Part shown: positions 42,267 to 44,450 of the stretch, piece after piece
How the letters are laid out: the number at the start of each line of letters is the position of its first letter
Numbering within the stretch: the stretch's first letter is position 1
Assembly: GCA_027485145.1 (NCBI GenBank)
Contig: JAIXRO010000016.1
Coordinates: 1 to 44,450, forward strand
From: Hyphomonadaceae bacterium
GTDB taxonomy: Bacteria; Pseudomonadota; Alphaproteobacteria; Caulobacterales; Hyphomonadaceae
Reading direction: 5' to 3'
DNA: 44,450 nt
Made by a program: the position numbers and the translations under genes
The notes under the pieces: generated by a model
Database searches by the model: none
What the model was told of the DNA's origin: nothing
What the model saw: only the letters and a program-made list of their open reading frames with translations

Positions 42267-43076
42267 ATGACCGCTGCAAATGGCCGCAAGAGCATCTTCA
42301 TCACCGGGGCTGCTTCCGGCATCGGCGCCGAAACCGCGCGCTATTTCTCGAAACGCGGCTGGTTCTGCGGCCTCTATGACGTGAACGAGATGGGCCTGAA
42401 GGCGGTCGCCGCCGAGCTCGGCGCGGGCAACAGCCATGCTGCAAGGCTTGACGTGACCAAGCGCGCCGACTGGGCGGCGGCCATCGCCGGCTTCAGTGAG
42501 GCGACCGGCGGCAAGATGGACGTGCTCTTCAACAATGCCGGCATTGGCCGGCACGGCTGGTTCGAGGACGTGCCGCCCGAGGACTCAGATCTCGTGATCG
42601 ACATCAACGTCAAGGGCGTGATCAACGGCGTCTATGCCGCGCTACCGCTGCTCAAGGCGACGCCGGGTGCGCGGATCGTCAACACGGCCTCGACGGCCGG
42701 CATCGTCGGCGCGCCGCAGCTGGCCGTTTATTCAGCGTCCAAATGGGCCGTACGCGGATTGTCCGAAGCCCTGGATGCCGAGTTCCGCGATCTCGGCATC
42801 AAGGTTACCAGCCTGATGCCCTGGTTCGTCGATACGCCGATCCTCGACATGGGCGCGAAGGATGGCGCGAACGAGAAAATGTCGGACCAGATGAAGGCGA
42901 GCGGCGCGACCATTTATCCGGTTTCCCTGGCGGCCGAGAAAGCCTGGGAAGCGGCGCACGGCGAAGACATCCAGGTGATGGTGGGCGGCGAGGCCGAGCG
43001 TGCGCGCTTCATGACGCGCTGGCTGCCCGGCCTCGTCCGTAAACAGATCAAGGCGCGCGTGCCCCCGCGCAGCTAG
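42267..43076 (+). CDS. short-chain dehydrogenase/reductase
   Basis: A 269-residue SDR. The NAD(P) loop is ITGAASGIGAE (about 11-21), the NAG motif is FNNAGIGRHG, the catalytic Ser lies in NTASTAGIVGAPQ, and the YxxxK is YSASK. The extended C-terminus (GGEAERARFMTRWLPGLVRKQI) is basic and may contact membranes. It is not an obvious NAD-pathway enzyme; the 52-base gap after nadC holds a nested stem-loop. The ATG at 42267 is at the domain edge; the earlier in-frame ATG at 42189 overlaps nadC and is less likely. Confidence 0.88.
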   Translation: MTAANGRKSIFITGAASGIGAETARYFSKRGWFCGLYDVNEMGLKAVAAELGAGNSHAARLDVTKRADWAAAIAGFSEATGGKMDVLFNNAGIGRHGWFEDVPPEDSDLVIDINVKGVINGVYAALPLLKATPGARIVNTASTAGIVGAPQLAVYSASKWAVRGLSEALDAEFRDLGIKVTSLMPWFVDTPILDMGAKDGANEKMSDQMKASGATIYPVSLAAEKAWEAAHGEDIQVMVGGEAERARFMTRWLPGLVRKQIKARVPPRS

Positions 43077-43123
43077 ACGCGCCAGGCAAGCGCAAACGCG
43101 GCGTCTTCAGTTGCAAAAAGGGC

Positions 43124-43169
43124 GTCGATGCAAGCATCGACAGCCTGGATGTCTTCGGGCCAAGACATC
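43124..43169. other. two short palindromes between convergent genes
   Basis: GTCGATGC / GCATCGAC (43124-43131 / 43134-43141) and GATGTCTT / AAGACATC (43148-43155 / 43162-43169) are exact 8-base dyads within the 113 bases separating the SDR and the SleB-type gene. Neither is followed by a T-run on either strand. They could be weak convergent terminators. Confidence 0.4.
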
Positions 43170-43189
43170 TCTGCCCTGCAGTGGCGGGA

Positions 43190-44344
43190 TCAGAGCGCCG
43201 CGTCTTCCGTGCTGGCCGTTTCGGCAGGCGCTTCTTCCGATGCAGCGTCCTTCGACGGCACCGTCTGGATGCTCATCAGGCGCGGCGCCGATGTCGAGAT
43301 CGTGCGGGTAGACGTCGAGACGCCTGCCGGAGCCGTGGTTGGCGCGATGGTGTAATAGGCGTCGTCACCGGCCGAGGGACCATCCGAGAACAGAAGGCTT
43401 TCGTCGGCCGCGTCCATGCCGGCCGTTTCGGCGTCCAGCGCGGCGAGCTGCAGAGCGGCCGAGTCCTTGCGGGCCTGGAAGTTGCGTTCCACGCTCGCCC
43501 ATTCGGCGCCGCGCGGGAAGCGGTAGAAGATGTGCAGGCCGACCTTGTTGGTCTGGATCAGGCCGGAGTTCCAGATCGGATCCACGTAGGTAGCGTGGTA
43601 GTGCGTCGCGCCGCCGGTGCGTTCCTCGTTGAGGTTCATCAGCGTGTGAGCGGCGATGCGCTTGGCGCGCTCCCAGTTCTCGCCCTTGGGCTTCACCTGC
43701 ATGGCGCCGTCACAGGTGAATGTGAACTGGCAGCCGGTGGTGCGGGTCGCGCCCTGGAAGACTACGCCGCAGGCCGTATCCGGATAGCGGTGGTCTGCCA
43801 TACGGTTGGCAATGACTTCGGCGACCGCCAGCTGGCCTTCGAGGGGTTCGCGGGCGGACTCGTAGTACACGGCCTGCGCCATGCACATCAGTTCGGAATC
43901 GATGGTTTCGGCGCGCTGCACTTCTTCTGCGCGGAACGAGGCCAGTGTCTGCAGCGCAGCGCCATCACGGTCGCGCATTGCATAGCGGCTCATCGAGGAA
44001 TCGGGATCACGCTTCAGCGTGTATTCGACGGTGCGCAGCCAGGGCGTGTCGAGCAGCGTCGGCGTGTGGGCCGCCGTGCGCACGGCAAGGCCGGCATCCT
44101 GGTAGGCGGCAAAGCGTTCAGCTTCGGCGCGGTATTCGGCTTCGGCACGCAGGCTGACTTGGTGGTTCGAGATGACAGGAAGGGATACGGACGCTGTGAC
44201 CGCACAGACGGCAATCAGGCCGCCCCGGATGAGCACTTCGCGTTGTTCCTGGTCGGTCATGCTCAGCCACCACCGTTTGAGCTTGTTACCCAGCTCATTG
44301 AGGGAGGCCAGAGTCATCTGGCTTGATTGAAAAAACCTTAACAT
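43190..44344 (-). CDS. SleB-type cell wall hydrolase
   Basis: A 384-residue membrane-anchored protein. A single TM helix lies at about 39-60 (GGLIAVCAVTASVSLPVI). The Hydrolase_2 (SleB) domain covers about 150-275, with MAQAVYYESAREPLEGQLAVAEVIANRM carrying the likely catalytic Glu, and GCQFTFTCDG. SleB enzymes cut the peptidoglycan glycan strand. A Ser/Thr/Ala-rich tail of about 80 residues follows. ATG 44344 fits GAAGAGGA 6 bases upstream better than ATG 44350. Nothing recognisable lies between it and the window end except a 10-base palindrome GACCCGGGTC at 44388-44397. Confidence 0.88.
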   Translation of the reverse strand: MLRFFQSSQMTLASLNELGNKLKRWWLSMTDQEQREVLIRGGLIAVCAVTASVSLPVISNHQVSLRAEAEYRAEAERFAAYQDAGLAVRTAAHTPTLLDTPWLRTVEYTLKRDPDSSMSRYAMRDRDGAALQTLASFRAEEVQRAETIDSELMCMAQAVYYESAREPLEGQLAVAEVIANRMADHRYPDTACGVVFQGATRTTGCQFTFTCDGAMQVKPKGENWERAKRIAAHTLMNLNEERTGGATHYHATYVDPIWNSGLIQTNKVGLHIFYRFPRGAEWASVERNFQARKDSAALQLAALDAETAGMDAADESLLFSDGPSAGDDAYYTIAPTTAPAGVSTSTRTISTSAPRLMSIQTVPSKDAASEEAPAETASTEDAAL

Positions 44345-44450
44345 CACCATTCCTCTTCACCCGGCCAGCGGTATGGTTCCGCTCTGTGACCCGGGTCTTC
44401 AGGGTTCTACGCATGCTTCGAGGACCGAACGCGCCCCACCACGCCCTTGC

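Noticed and set aside
1-44450. Insertion sequences, prophage, CRISPR arrays, rRNA or tRNA genes
   Set aside because: No transposase or integrase, no regularly spaced repeats, and no tRNA-like cloverleaf or rRNA segments were found on reading through the window.

Overview
The window is high-GC (by eye well above 60%), almost wall-to-wall coding, and carries no rRNA, tRNA, CRISPR array, prophage or insertion sequence that I can see. Gene content (alphaproteobacterial TIGR02301-type exported protein, fatty-acyl-CoA genes, nadABC aspartate pathway, DUF2975/XRE pair, many short ATGA stop-start overlaps) suggests a chromosomal segment of an alphaproteobacterium. A Caulobacterales/Hyphomonadaceae-type marine or freshwater heterotroph is my best guess; this is inference from protein style, not a database result.

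Layout. 1-5170: a 2-oxoglutarate dioxygenase, an unknown lipoprotein, an ACAD10/11-type acyl-CoA dehydrogenase, a TSUP permease and a LysR regulator. 5192-5324: a compound palindromic repeat. 5332-7992: a Kef-type K+/H+ antiporter, then a DUF2975 membrane protein translationally coupled to a small XRE regulator, with an 11-bp-arm palindrome in its promoter. 8093-10703: two crotonase genes flank a vapB-vapC-tadA cluster in which all three genes are linked by ATGA overlaps. 10819-14631: RNA modification (rsmD, an RlmD/RumA-like Fe-S methyltransferase), a patatin-like lipase and a NUDIX hydrolase. 14696-18133: an SDR, two small acidic low-complexity exported proteins, and a nitronate monooxygenase overlapping a crotonase. 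18265-27389: Kup K+ transporter, a lipoprotein alpha/beta hydrolase, an AraC/GyrI regulator paired with an MGMT-like protein, a LysR divergent from a SRPBCC lipoprotein, CorA, a soluble aldose dehydrogenase and a 2-hydroxyacid dehydrogenase. 27369-31394: a tight run TIGR02301-type protein, gamma-glutamyltransferase, family-5 uracil-DNA glycosylase and an ACAD10/11-type phosphotransferase. 31395-35028: dapA-smpB read leftward, and a soluble lytic transglycosylase read rightward. 35118-37916: a dicarboxylate-type symporter and an M20 amidohydrolase lipoprotein. 38063-43076: the NAD biosynthesis operon nadA-(unknown exported protein)-nadB-nadC plus an SDR, preceded by a promoter with an overlapping palindrome. 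43190-44344: a SleB-type cell-wall hydrolase.

Themes: acyl-CoA metabolism (ACAD, APH-type kinase, three crotonases, SDRs), K+ and Mg2+ transport (Kef, Kup, CorA), cell-wall turnover (Slt, SleB, DapA, GGT), and NAD synthesis. I see no large undescribed multi-gene system. The most unusual items are the vapBC-tadA coupling, the DUF2975/XRE operator, the acidic exported pair, the uncharacterised secreted gene inside the nad operon, and the palindromic repeat. Start codons were moved from the longest open frame where a Shine-Dalgarno sequence, signal peptide or domain edge favoured an internal start.
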